The notes under the pieces were generated by a model, which searched no databases, was not told where the DNA came from, and saw only the letters and a list, made by a program, of their open reading frames with translations. Shown piece after piece: positions 46,264 through 56,874 of a stretch of 64,000 nucleotides of DNA (positions are counted from its first letter, which is position 1; every line of letters begins with the position of its first letter). Source of the DNA: Nymphaea colorata (taxonomy: Eukaryota > Streptophyta > Magnoliopsida > Nymphaeales > Nymphaeaceae); NCBI RefSeq assembly GCF_008831285.2, contig NC_045142.1:23371300-23435299 (forward strand), in the 5' to 3' direction. The position numbers were made by a program, and so were the translations under genes.

Positions 46264-46339
<76 letters not shown>
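46163..46339. repeat. Tandem duplication carrying long (TA)n tracts
   Basis: A unit 'agcttatgtgagaccagg...ttca' followed by a long TA run is present twice (46,163-46,241 and 46,242-46,339). The TA runs are about 50 and 70 bp. Confidence 0.9.
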
Positions 46340-46342
<3 letters not shown>

Positions 46343-46399
46343 CACTTAACATTGTTTAATAAAAAGCCCTAACGCAGCTGTCTCCCTTTCAAATGAAAA

Positions 46400-46625
46400 G
46401 GGAAAAAAGAATTCGACCTAACGGGCTCCAACAGGCTTTGGTCTATAACCTGGACCAAGGACCCAGGCCTAACGTGCCGAGCGCAACGGGCAAAAGCCCG
46501 ACAATGACAATCCTATACCTGGACCCGGGACCGTTCCAAGCCAGGTCCCAGGCCCCGCCTGCAGCCTGGCCCGGCACCCAGGCCTATGAGAGATTCGGCA
46601 TTCTTTGGGCAGTTAGTCAAACCCA
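46400..46625. repeat. GC-rich 'GGCCC/GGACC' repeat
   Basis: Repeated 'cctggaccc', 'caggccc' and 'acccaggcc' motifs stand out against the AT-rich surroundings. Similar in style to 9,150-9,400. An 81-codon frame through it is a by-product of the composition. Confidence 0.4.
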
Positions 46626-46734
46626 GCTCACTGCTTAAAGGTAGATATATCAATGAAGATAATATCCAGTAGACAAATTGTACCTTAATGATTAAATGAG
46701 AAACCTTTAATTTGACCACTTTCTCTTTTATTAT

Positions 46735-47498
46735 TATATTGCATGTCCTCATTCCTTTAATTTGATGCTTCTTCTTTTTATTATTATATAGCATTGTCAT
46801 GGCTGCTGGTTGGAAGACTGTCATTTTCATTTTATTTTACTTTATAAAGTAAATGAAGACTGCAATTATAATAAAAAGGACGCCCCCAAAATATCTCACA
46901 CAAGTGTGAGAGGTTCCATTGATGAATCTTTGAAATACTTTCAAAAAAAAGTCCAATTTTTTTCTTGATTTTCGATATAATAAAAATAGCTTTCCATTTT
47001 TAGGTTCAGAAGCAAAACTTGATAAAATAGGTACTTAAAAGTAAAATTAGGAAAAAAAAAGGCATCGGCTTGTGTGAGCAATTAAGTAAATTGTTTATTT
47101 ATATACACATTTACATATAAATGTCTACTAACTATTTTTATCATTATTTTTATCATGCACATTTGGTAACTCTTAAAAATTTAAAATTTAAATTTTAATA
47201 TTTATCGATCAAAAATTTCTGGCTTTACCACTGATTATAAGGCTCTACCACTGATTATAAGTTTGATTATAAGTTTGCATGCACTGATTATAAGTTTGCA
47301 TGCGGCTAGCTAGTTCCTTTCTTTATGGCGAGATGCAAGAAAAATGACTCGTAAATAGCTGCATATATTTCAATTATTATGTCTACATATGTCTAGATTT
47401 TATTAGCTTAGTGTAACGTTTTTCTTCACTATTGGGACCTCCCTCTTTATTGAATGCACTACAACGTTGAAAAGTCAACATTGTCAAACTATGATCAG

Positions 47499-47565
<67 letters not shown>

Positions 47566-47993
47566 CACGTACACTATCTTTTTAAAATCATCGTTGTAAC
47601 TGGGGTTGTTCCATTTATTGTAATGGATGAAAAGAAAAATAATGAGAAAAATGATTAATATTTTTGTTATATAATATTTGTTCGCATCTTTATGTTCATG
47701 TTTTTTCTCTTTAATAAATGGATAACCTTAGTTGAATGGTTGAGTGATTATAAATAGTTAGAGTCATCATTTCCTTTTATATATATATATATATAATAAT
47801 AATAATTTCCAAAATGTAAGATGGCTAATATTGTCCGATGATTAAAAAAAAATTAAAATGAGCTTAAATTGCTATAAACTGGTCGTCAAAAGCTTTGCAA
47901 ATTCTCCTTATACCATAAACCAATGCTTATGCAACAACTCTTTTTCAGTAACAATTTTTTAAAATTTTCAACCAATTAACATCTACCTGGCAG

Positions 47994-48038
<45 letters not shown>

Positions 48039-48870
48039 CTTATTGAATTCTTCTACAGGGTGCATATGTGGGACATCGAATGGAAAGGATGACCAGGGAA
48101 TTTCAGCACATACATTATGAAGGTCTGACTAATTCAGTCAGTTTTTTTTAAATCGGACTTCATATGGGAAAACTAAGTGATTTAATTTTTATAGGTCTTT
48201 TTGTTTAAATGGATACGAAAATTATTTTTTATGAGGATTTAAAATAAACCGTTTCATAATATTTCAAAGCTACAAACAATTGAAGCGATATAAAATCTAA
48301 ATTTTTGCATTAAATGTCAGCATTTTCTTTTAGCCCATAAATTTAAGAAGAACTATGAGCTGGTGATGCACGTCAACGTCAAGGTTCCTATCAATCCAGT
48401 CAAGGAGATCAGATTTGGTCAGACATGACAAACAATTATTGACAGTAAAAGGTCTGGGTTCTTAATAAATATCACCCATGTGTTAAAATATTTTTAAAAT
48501 ATTTCAAAAAGATGATCCTCATAAAAGCCTTAGCTTCTCAGTTATTGACCTGCAGTTAATACTTAATAGTTACCGCACTAAAAAGGAACATTCTCTTACC
48601 TTTTAGCTTTTAATTGTGGACATATATGCCCATCGTTGCCAGGGTAGGTGCTTATGAGTTTGTCCATGCGAAACCGGGTCAATATGTTCTCACTAAAAAA
48701 TTGGTTCTATTTCACTAGATCAGATTGGATAATGTACTTAAAAAAATAATTCAAAATTATGTCCTATTTATAGACCGATCGTATCGACCGAAATGACATA
48801 TTACTATGGGTGTTTTTTTTACTTTGTGAGGCTGCTTGGCAAATAGAACATTCTCAGAGTGTTTCATGAA
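46735..48870. repeat. Second segmental duplication, copy A
   Basis: Blocks matching 52,441-53,760 in the same order: 'ggttggaagactgtcattttcat' (about 46,810), 'ctcacacaagtgtgagaggtt', then about 47,830-48,400 and 48,460-48,780 ('ggacatatatgcccatcgttgcc'). It ends with 'gtgtttcatgaattt'. It is longer than copy B because it holds extra AT-rich DNA and (TA)n tracts at 47,500-47,560 and 47,997-48,036. Not coding. Confidence 0.7.
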
Positions 48871-48905
48871 TTTATTGACACTTAGTTATAATGTTTCTTA
48901 AACAT

Positions 48906-48949
<44 letters not shown>

Positions 48950-49333
48950 CATGAACAAAAGATTACCTCATAAAAGTTACATGTTGTGAAAAACAAAACA
49001 AACAATATGTTTTACGTTAACATGTGAAAATTTCAAAAGTATTAATCTGTAAGATTTTTCTCCTGAAGTTTTATAGGGGTCAAGTTGAAGTTTTCAAAAA
49101 TATTGACAAGGTCTATGGATGACAATTGCTAAAAGACTTCACCTATCAATGGTTTGTGGTGGTTTTAGCTACAGAAATTTTTTAGCTATGTGACAACATC
49201 TAGCAGATAAATGATTTCAATTCTCCTAATATTAAATCTGTAACCTACGAAAATTGTTTTTTTTATAACATTACTGCAATAATCATCTAATAAAATTATC
49301 AATATTTGATGGAAGCCTATTGCTATCAGTAGG
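48871..49333. other. Intergenic with (TA)n
   Basis: (TA)n at 48,909-48,948; otherwise unassigned AT-rich sequence. Confidence 0.5.
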
Positions 49334-50785
49334 TAGGGCTGAACACGAATCGAGCTGAGCCGGACTGTTGTTTTGGTCAGCTCGAGCTCGGCTCGAACTC
49401 GAGTCGAGCTTTCCAATGGTAGCTCGAGCTTGACTTGATCAATTGTGTTCGAGCTCGAGATTGACTCGACCAACTCGTTTAACTCAATTAGTTACTTGTT
49501 TCAGATGCTTTTGCTGTGGAATGCGACATTGTTTCATGTATGAAATATGGAAGAAAAAGCAGAAGGTAGTTCTGCAAAGGAGAAGGAACAATCATAAGTT
49601 ACAAAAATCTAAAATAAGAAAAAGAATGATCTTCGCTCGAGCGAGAGTTCTGAGGAAGAACAATGTTTCTCCCTCGGTCTTTTTCACAGAGACATAACCA
49701 AGTGCCTCTTTGGGCGCCTTCTTCTCCAAAAAGAGCTAGAATCAGGCGCTTCTTTCTCTTTCTCCTTCTCCTTCTTCTTCTCCAACACAAAGCTAGAATC
49801 ATACACCTCTTTGTCCTACTTTTTCTTCTTTATTGGAAGAGAGATCTAATCATACGCTTTGTCTTCATCCTCCTTACCCTTTGAATCAGGAACTTCTTCG
49901 AAGCCCAAAATGCGATGACCACCCATCAGAACAACCCTATTTGTACTACCACACATGGTCTGACCACTGGACTCTGAAGGCAGCAAGAGGAGGGAAGAGA
50001 AGAATATGAAATGGAAGAAGCACACAACACCCATCTTAGGCTGCTGTTTCAATCTTCTCAAACTCGGATCTCAAAGAAAGAAGAACAAAAATGACTCGAA
50101 GACGAAAAGATAGGTTCCCTCAACTTCTACTTCTACCCCAATAAAGGATGCAATGTGAAATTAAGCTGAAGATGAGAACTCTGCTTCTGCCTTTCCCTGA
50201 AAAGATAGTCTAGCATAGTGAACGTTGGAGCGAGGGTCTGAGAGAGAACAGACCTTTGCTAGAGCGAGGGTTTGAGGGAGAACGGAGCTCACTCTAAGAG
50301 GTCAGAGAGAAAAAAGGCATTCACTCGTCCAAGGGTCTTGGTTCAAGCGAAACCCTTACTCGAGCAGAAATCATTGGGTTTTTGAGACCTTCTCTCGTTT
50401 GAGGGAGAGAGGGTTTCAGAAACCTTGTTTTCTTTGATTTAGAGAGAGAAAGAAGAAAAAAAAAAGAGAAGAGTACCATTATTGCAAGGTTGCCATCAGT
50501 AGTTCCACCGATCGCCCCAAGGAGGAAGAGATTGAAGAAAGAGAAAAAAAGACGAAAAATGAAATTGAATGAATGAGGAAAACAATAAATATTTGTTACT
50601 CGACCTAACGAGCCAAGTGGGTTAAGCAAGCTTCGTTAAACGAACTCGAAGTTGGCTCAATAAAATAAATGAGTTGAACGACGAACTCGAGCTCGGCTCG
50701 TTGAGTAGAAAGCTGGCTCAAACTCGAATTTGAGCCAAGCTTTAACCAGCCGAGTTCGAGTTACTAGACTCGTTGTTCACCCCTA
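49334..50785. mobile_element. hAT-like element with non-family interior (Pack-type candidate)
   Basis: The ends TAGGGCTGAACA and TGTTCACCCCTA are inverted repeats with one mismatch. They are flanked by 8-bp TCAGTAGG (49,326-49,333) and TAAGTAGG (50,786-50,793), which match at 7 of 8. The first 165 bp or so and last 185 bp have the 'gctcgagctcgaactcga' composition of family A. The 1.1 kb between (about 49,500-50,600) is unlike any other copy here. It contains a minus-strand frame with a signal-peptide-like start. No transposase was seen. Confidence 0.75.
49846..50034 (-). pseudogene. Possible captured gene fragment, secreted-peptide-like
   Basis: From an internal ATG the frame gives 62 codons; an upstream in-frame ATG at 50,061 adds nine. 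The N-terminus is a short hydrophobic run, 'MGVVCFFHFIFFSSLLLL', ending in a small-residue region (SESSGQ) like a secretory signal peptide. It is followed by about 38 polar residues ending in an acidic KGKEDEDKAYD tail. Its position inside a hAT-like element suggests a host fragment carried by the transposon. No family is recognised, and the frame could also be chance. Confidence 0.3.
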
Positions 50786-50940
50786 TAAGTAGGAGAAAAA
50801 GCTAACTTTATAAAAAAACTCAAAGGACCCTTTTGTAATTATAGGATATAGAATGGGTTTGCTTTAATAATTTTGATAGCTGTACAAAACAAAGGTTTTA
50901 AATTTCATTTTCAAGCATAAATTAAACTAAGAAACTCTTA

Positions 50941-51100
50941 ATGATTGTTTGACAATAAGAACACCATGTGAATGTTTCAAGTCTGCTCCAAAGCAGGGAT
51001 GGATTCATGAATATATCAAACAAGTGTTTCATGAATTTATCCTTTTTTTGGAGCATATTTATGAAACAGTCACATGGTGTTCCTAATGTCAAATGGCTCT
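50941..51100. mobile_element. Small MITE with long inverted ends
   Basis: The ends about 50,941-50,978 ('attgtttgacaataagaac', 'accatgtgaatgtttca') pair with 51,062-51,100 ('tgaaacagtcacatggtgt'). The interior 'gtttcatgaat' motifs are shared with 53,709-53,882. Target duplication not resolved. Confidence 0.55.
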
Positions 51101-51103
51101 TTA

Positions 51104-51262
51104 GGGGTTGTTTGATAGTTAGTAATTATTCTATGAATATATCGAAAAGTTAGGGCAAATTCAGAAACACTTATTAAAGTGTTTTATAAATCTGCCCAAT
51201 TTTGAGGGTACCTTCATGAAACAATTGCAAATTGTTTTATTTACCGAATAGACCCTTAAGGC
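51104..51262. mobile_element. Second small MITE of a related family
   Basis: Starts 'taggggttgtttgatag' and ends 'ttaccgaatagaccctta', imperfect inverted ends, with 'cattcagaaacac'-like and 'catgaaacaattg' interior motifs. Confidence 0.45.
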
Positions 51263-51811
51263 ACGTTTGGATGACATTGTAAAGTGGTGTTTTGGAAGCA
51301 AAATCTTGATTTACCTCTAAATTAGTGCCGATTCTAGACATGTTTGGGTGGCGATTAACTTAACTTAATTTTGACAATGAACTACTTTTAAGTTTTAAAA
51401 GGAGGTGAATAACTCCACCTCTCCTAGGTTCTTCCAAAAAACTAAGTTTCAAAAACTTATTGAAAAAATTAAATTTGAACCAAAAGTGATTTTTATACAA
51501 TCGCTTTTTTTTTTAAAGTATTATCCAAAAGCTGCCCTAGACATTGTAGTGTAAAAGGACAAATATCTAAAATTTGTAATCAAGCTGAAACAATAAGGTC
51601 CCCATCTGTGCATTTGTTATATTGTTTAGATAAGCCAAAAACAAAACATCTCTATGAATGTGCAACTATATGTCCGTTGTGATATAGTCTTCGATATATG
51701 TTGGGAGAAAGTAGACCCACGTCCCGGTGGGCCAACTATTAGAACCTACCAAAACGCTCTCCAATCACAATTTCTGATGCATGGTATAAGGAACTTGAAG
51801 CATTTCACCAC
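51263..51811. other. Intergenic, nothing coding
   Basis: Starts with a 'cacgtttggatgaca' repeat phrase seen elsewhere in the window and then unassigned AT-rich sequence. Confidence 0.45.
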
Positions 51812-52073
51812 GAGTCAACTGTCTTAACCCACAAGTCACTCTCCTTACCCATGTATTGGTGGCAAGGAAAAAAGAGTCAAGTGAACTTCCTTACCACACA
51901 AGTCACTATCTTTACCCATGCATTCATAGCAAGGAAAGTCAAGTGAACTGCCTTAACACACAAGTCACTCTCCTTACCCATGTATTAATAATAGCAAGGA
52001 AAAAAAATCAAGCTTTAACATTGAGCCACTCCTCTTACCCATGTATTGATAGCAAGGAAAAAGGAGTCAAAGT
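51812..52073. repeat. Four-copy tandem repeat, period about 62-67 bp
   Basis: 'agtcactctccttacccatg' and close variants recur at 51,834, 51,901, 51,963 and 52,025, each followed by 'agcaaggaaa' and 'gtcaa'. Not coding. Confidence 0.85.
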
Positions 52074-52440
52074 TTGAGTATTCAAGAAAATGGAACCACC
52101 AGGGTTATATTAACAGCTAGCTTGTGTGTTTGAGTGTCCATTTATATATCTTTTTTCTTATATATATAAACTTTTAACTAGGCCGTATATATATCCCCAA
52201 GACGGTTAGCACAATTGAATTGGGTAGAAGCTAGCGGACGACTAGTCATCGCCTCAAATTCTCGGGGTGCCAACTTTTTGTACCGCAAACGAGGGGCTAC
52301 CAACACGTAAGTTGAAGCATAGTGAGGGCGACATGTCGAAGCACCAAACCAGACCCTATATCTTAAGAGGATAAGAGGTTGGGTGGGGAATTCGACCTTT
52401 TCAAATGGTGAATCAAGTCTCGCTCACTAATTCTACCAAA

Positions 52441-53760
52441 ATATCGCATGTCATCATTCCTTTAATTGACTGCATCTTCTTTTGTTATTTATATAGCATG
52501 TCCTTGTTGTTGGTTGGAAGATTGTCATTTTCATTCTATTTTACTTTCTAAAGTAAAGGAAGACTGCAACAATAATAAGATGGACGACCCTAAATGCCTC
52601 ACACAAGTGGGAGGTTACACTGGTTAATCTTCTCAAATATTTCCAAAAAAACTCCAATTTTTTTTCAAAAAAGTCTTAATATTTCATTAAACAGTAACAA
52701 TTTTTTTTTCGAAAAAGTCTTAATATTTCATTAAACAGTAACAAAATTTTTTCGAAAAAGTCTTAATATTTCATTAAACAGGAACATTTTTTTTTCCAAA
52801 AAATCTTAATATTTCATTAAGACTTTTTATTTGTTACTAGTAGCAAACAACATCTAAAGGTTTAAATTGTAAAAGTATGAATCCTTTTTAATTGTAAACC
52901 ATCAGTATACCATAAACACATGCTTATGTGATAATTATTTTTAATGATAAATTTTTAATTTTCAGCCAATCGACGTGGAATATAGATGGAGATGATGGCA
53001 ACAGATTTCACTGAATATATATCATCAACGTCTTGACCAATTCAATCAAATTTTTGAAATCAGAACTTAAATTGTTTACCTTTTATAGGTCTTTCTTTTA
53101 AATGGACATGAAAATTAGATTTTATGAGGATTTACAATAAGTTGTTTTATATTATTTAAAAGCTAGAAAAAATTGAAAGGGATATAAAATCTAATTTTTT
53201 GCATTAAATTTCAGCATTTGCTCTTAGCCTATAAGATTTAAAAATTTAAGAAGAATCACTGAAAATGTTTCATGTCAACCTCAGACTCCCATCGAGAAGA
53301 TCAGATTAGGTGAGACATGACAAAGAATGAATGCTCACGTCCCTAACTTTTATTAAAGGTTTAGGTTCTTAATCAATGTCACACATGTATTAAAATAATT
53401 TCAAAATGTTCCTTCATTGGAATCCTAGCTGTGGACTATGAGAGCCTCTCGATTATGGCACTTAACTGCAGTTAATAGTTACCGCACTATAAAAAGAATA
53501 TTCTCTCACCTTTTGGCTTTCAACTGTGGACATATATGCCCATTGTTGCCAGCATAGGTGCTTATTGGTCTGCCCATGCGACACAGGGTCAATTTGGTCA
53601 TACTAAAAAATTAGTTCGATTTTAATAGATATAGTCCGATAATATATTAAAAATTGTTCGATTTTAATGACATATTATTAGGAGTATGATATGTTGTAAT
53701 CTAATAATATTAAAGGATCGTTTGATAAATAGAACATTTTGTGAGTGTTTCATGAATTTG
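52441..53760. repeat. Second segmental duplication, copy B
   Basis: The counterpart of 46,735-48,870 in the same orientation. Shared landmarks are 'ggttggaagattgtcattttcat', 'cctcacacaagtgggaggtt' and 'gtggacatatatgcccattgttgcc'. It contains a local tandem array (52,667-52,826) where copy A has other DNA. Confidence 0.7.
52667..52826. repeat. Four-copy tandem repeat, period about 44 bp
   Basis: 'gtcttaatatttcattaaac' recurs at 52,673, 52,717 and 52,760, with a fourth variant near 52,803. T-runs separate the copies. Confidence 0.9.
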
Positions 53761-53882
53761 TTTTTAAAAATTGAAGGCAGATTGATAAATAATTTTAAGT
53801 GTTTATGAATCGTATCTTATTTTTTAAACAAATTCATGAAACACTTACATAATAGTTCAACAACGGGCAAACAATCCCTCAA
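53709..53882. mobile_element. Small MITE
   Basis: The ends 'aaaggatcgtttgataa' and 'ggcaaacaatccctca' are imperfect inverted repeats. The interior 'gagtgtttcatgaattt' pairs with 'aaattcatgaaacactt'. The left half is also present at 48,832-48,878, so it was probably already in the duplicated segment. Confidence 0.55.
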
Positions 53883-54688
53883 AAACTTGAATCGATTATT
53901 TGAGATTAAATTAAGCTCCTTCATTTAAACTCAAATATTCGGTTTCCATAATGGATTTTTGATGAGATCTGAAATCTGAGTTTTTCAATGCAAGATGGAA
54001 CCAATTGTACATATCTTTTTAATATAATAACATGAAACAATAAAATAATAATATGTGACTTATTTAAGAAAAAGGTAAAAATATAAAGTTACACCACTAT
54101 ATAACATATTAATAAAAAATATTTAAACGTGCCAAATCGATGCAACAAGTGCATACACAAGACAATGTTGAAACGGAAAGCCTTGATTTTTTTTGTCTTG
54201 ATTGGTGGCTTTTGGTGTTTTTTGTTCGTCCAATAATGTTAAAAGAAAAAACAAGGGGCTTGATTTATGCATGCACACGAGACTATGTTTTTTATATATA
54301 ACCACCGACCTCACTATTGGCCCTTGTTTTACTTTTAACCACCTAAAAACAACTGAACTTTGTTGGGCATGTATTTATTTTCTTAATTAAAATATAAGTT
54401 CTAGTTGTGTTCCAATTCTGATAACTCTAATTTATTTTTTGTCTATTATTTCATTGAATTCTTAGTAATGAACATTCAATGAAGAATTAAGAACATACCT
54501 GATTACTTGAATTCAGTCTTAATAGACCTTGCATTCACCCGGGATACACATTTCTTGAAACTTAGACTTAACATGCAAATTAATTCTGAAATTAACAATT
54601 ACAAAAAACAAATAATCCCTAATTAAGTGAAAATAATATAAAATTGTTGTTCATTGTAAATGTTGCAAATTTAAGTGATTGAAAATCT
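53883..54688. other. Intergenic, nothing recognised
   Basis: AT-rich without supported genes or elements. Confidence 0.5.
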
Positions 54689-54800
54689 TGTAACACCCCA
54701 GAAGTTTAGTCTCATATCGAAGATTGTGAGGGATCTTCAAAAACCAGGGGCTCGAGCCCAAGAGTGGGTCGGGTTGTTATAGTGGTATCAGAGCCGGTTT
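54689..54800 (+). mobile_element. LTR remnant with tRNA-Met primer-binding site
   Basis: 'tgtaacaccccagaag' begins a GC-richer block ending 'gggttgttatag', followed by TGGTATCAGAGCC at 54,783-54,795, a perfect plant retrotransposon primer site. The rest of the element is not present nearby; no second LTR or coding domain was seen. Confidence 0.6.
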
Positions 54801-56520
54801 AACACTCGGACCTAGGGTTTCACACGCGCGGACGCGTGTGCCTTAATAAGAACAGATATAGTAAGTTGAAATTGAATATAAAATAAATTGGGGAGATTCA
54901 ATAAGAGCAGATCTGGTAAAGAACGACCGACCGTTTGAAATCCCTAACTTCTTCTTGAGCCCCTTATAACAAATTTTACAACATTTAAATGGGTCTTTTA
55001 AATTAATACAAATAAGTGACACACCAACGAAATATTCCGTCCATCAGAATCCCATTTCCCTCTACGCCATCACCTACCAAAAAGGCGGTGGCCGCCGTAC
55101 TGCAAAAATTCTCTTACTTTTATATTTTATATTTTTTCTCAAAATTAATTATAACAAATATAACATGATTGATTTAAATAAATAATATAATATTTTAAAA
55201 AATTACAATTTGGTGCCTATAACAATGTTGGGAGTTTTTTTAATAGAATGTTTGTTTTGCCCTCCCTCCACCTTCCGGTCAGCATGTGGGAGTCAAAAAT
55301 AACGAAAATGCGCTCATTAGTTAAATGAAAGATTCGTCTTCACAAAAGGTCAAAATTGGAATTCAAAAAATATCTACAACATAATTACAAAAATGACCCT
55401 ACCAAAGAATGTGGGGACATGCCTTACAATGTCAACGTCACAACATGGTCCCACATCCATGACTTAGTCAATTAAGTGGAAAAGGTAGTACGGTTAAATG
55501 AATTGTTGTAAATTTGAGTGTAGTTAATGTAAAGAGTTGTAATTAAATTTTATTTTTACTGATTAACACCTTAAAAAATTTGGGTTATGTGAAACCTGAT
55601 TTTATCAAAACCATTTTTTTTAGTGAGTTTTGAAAACCTGGTAGGTGTGTTTTGGGTACTACCACAAAAACTAGGTTTTGACTTTTTAGTACCTGGTTTT
55701 TGTTTGGATGACAAAAATTGAGCTTTTGAATATATTTTTTAAAAATGATTTCAGTTGAATGGCAGTTAATTTACAAAAAAAATCGTCAAACCTTTTGCAA
55801 CCAACTTTTTCCTTTTCTCAAATGCACTCTTTTGATAATGTAAAGTCATAGATGAAAGGTCTACAATATGGGTACATTTAAAGCAACTTACTAAATGAAT
55901 TAAATATATGTTAACAAGTACCACACTTCATCTCCTCATGCTCATGAGAATCGAATTGAAGACACGTACTTTATGTATGTCCAATTTAACCAGCTTTGCT
56001 GTGGAGGTGAGTTAATTTAAACGGTTTCTTTCTTCATAAGTTTAGTTTAGTTTAGTTTGCTTGTTAAAAACACAAAAAAAAAGTTATTAAAAAGGGACAT
56101 TTTGCCTCACCAAAGCATGCCATATGTTATGAACCTTAATAAATGACCATGTATTATAGGTCAAAATAGCCAAAGTACCTTCATTGGTTAAAAAAAAAAA
56201 GGTACAGCTTAAAAATCATTAAAATACCCTTCTAATAGAAGGTCACATAAAAACAAATCCGACTTTAAAGATTTTATGGAGAAGGCAGTTTCCATTAAAT
56301 AAATGTAAGTTAAGATATGAAAAAATGAACGAGCCTGTTTATTACACACAACTCAATACGAGGGTTTTTCATTTCACGCCCTTCCAGACAAGTTTATGAC
56401 AAATAACCTCCATCTAAACGTGAATTTGGAATAGATGGAACGTATATTTATAAATAAGCACTAATTTTTGGGCCTCAGACGAAGATTTCCCGCCGGCCCA
56501 CGGGCTTGCAAAGACTTGGA
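54801..56520. other. Intergenic upstream of the CAMTA gene
   Basis: AT-rich with a few short repeat phrases ('gtttggatgacaaaaatt' near 55,705). No gene. The last part presumably includes distal promoter DNA of the CAMTA gene. Confidence 0.45.
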
Positions 56521-56529
56521 GTCATTGAA

Positions 56530-56874
56530 GGGCAAAAACAGTCATTTTGTTTTCTCCGCAGGCTTTGAGCGTTTCAATTTCACTCCTTTGGAGAGCTGTT
56601 GATTTTCTTTGCTCTCCTCGGAACCCCCATCCTCTCTCTCTCTCTCTGAAGGTCTGATCTCGTCTGGCTATTCCACCTGCGGGTGGTGGTTCTGTTACGA
56701 TCTCGGTACAAGAATTGCTTCTGACGTTGTTTTCTAGGAACTTGACCTCTTTTATCTTCAGCAGACGCCATCTCTGGACCTCATCCTTCATGTTTTTTTT
56801 TTTCTTTTTCTTCGTTTGTTTGTTGTTAGTGATTACTTCCTTAGTTTGGATGCTCTTGGGGGGATTTGGAGGGG
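56530..56874 (+). promoter_or_regulatory. Probable CAMTA promoter and 5' UTR
   Basis: A region somewhat GC-richer than its flanks, with a (CT)n tract at about 56,633-56,648 and T-rich sequence before the start codon. (CT)n tracts are frequent in plant 5' UTRs. The minus-strand frames here are pyrimidine-tract shadows. The transcription start is not identifiable. Confidence 0.4.

Noticed and set aside
52180-52400. tRNA-related SINE-like sequence ('ggttagcacaattg...ctcaaattctcgggg')
   Set aside because: Weak box A and box B resemblance, no poly-A or target duplication found; too little to call.
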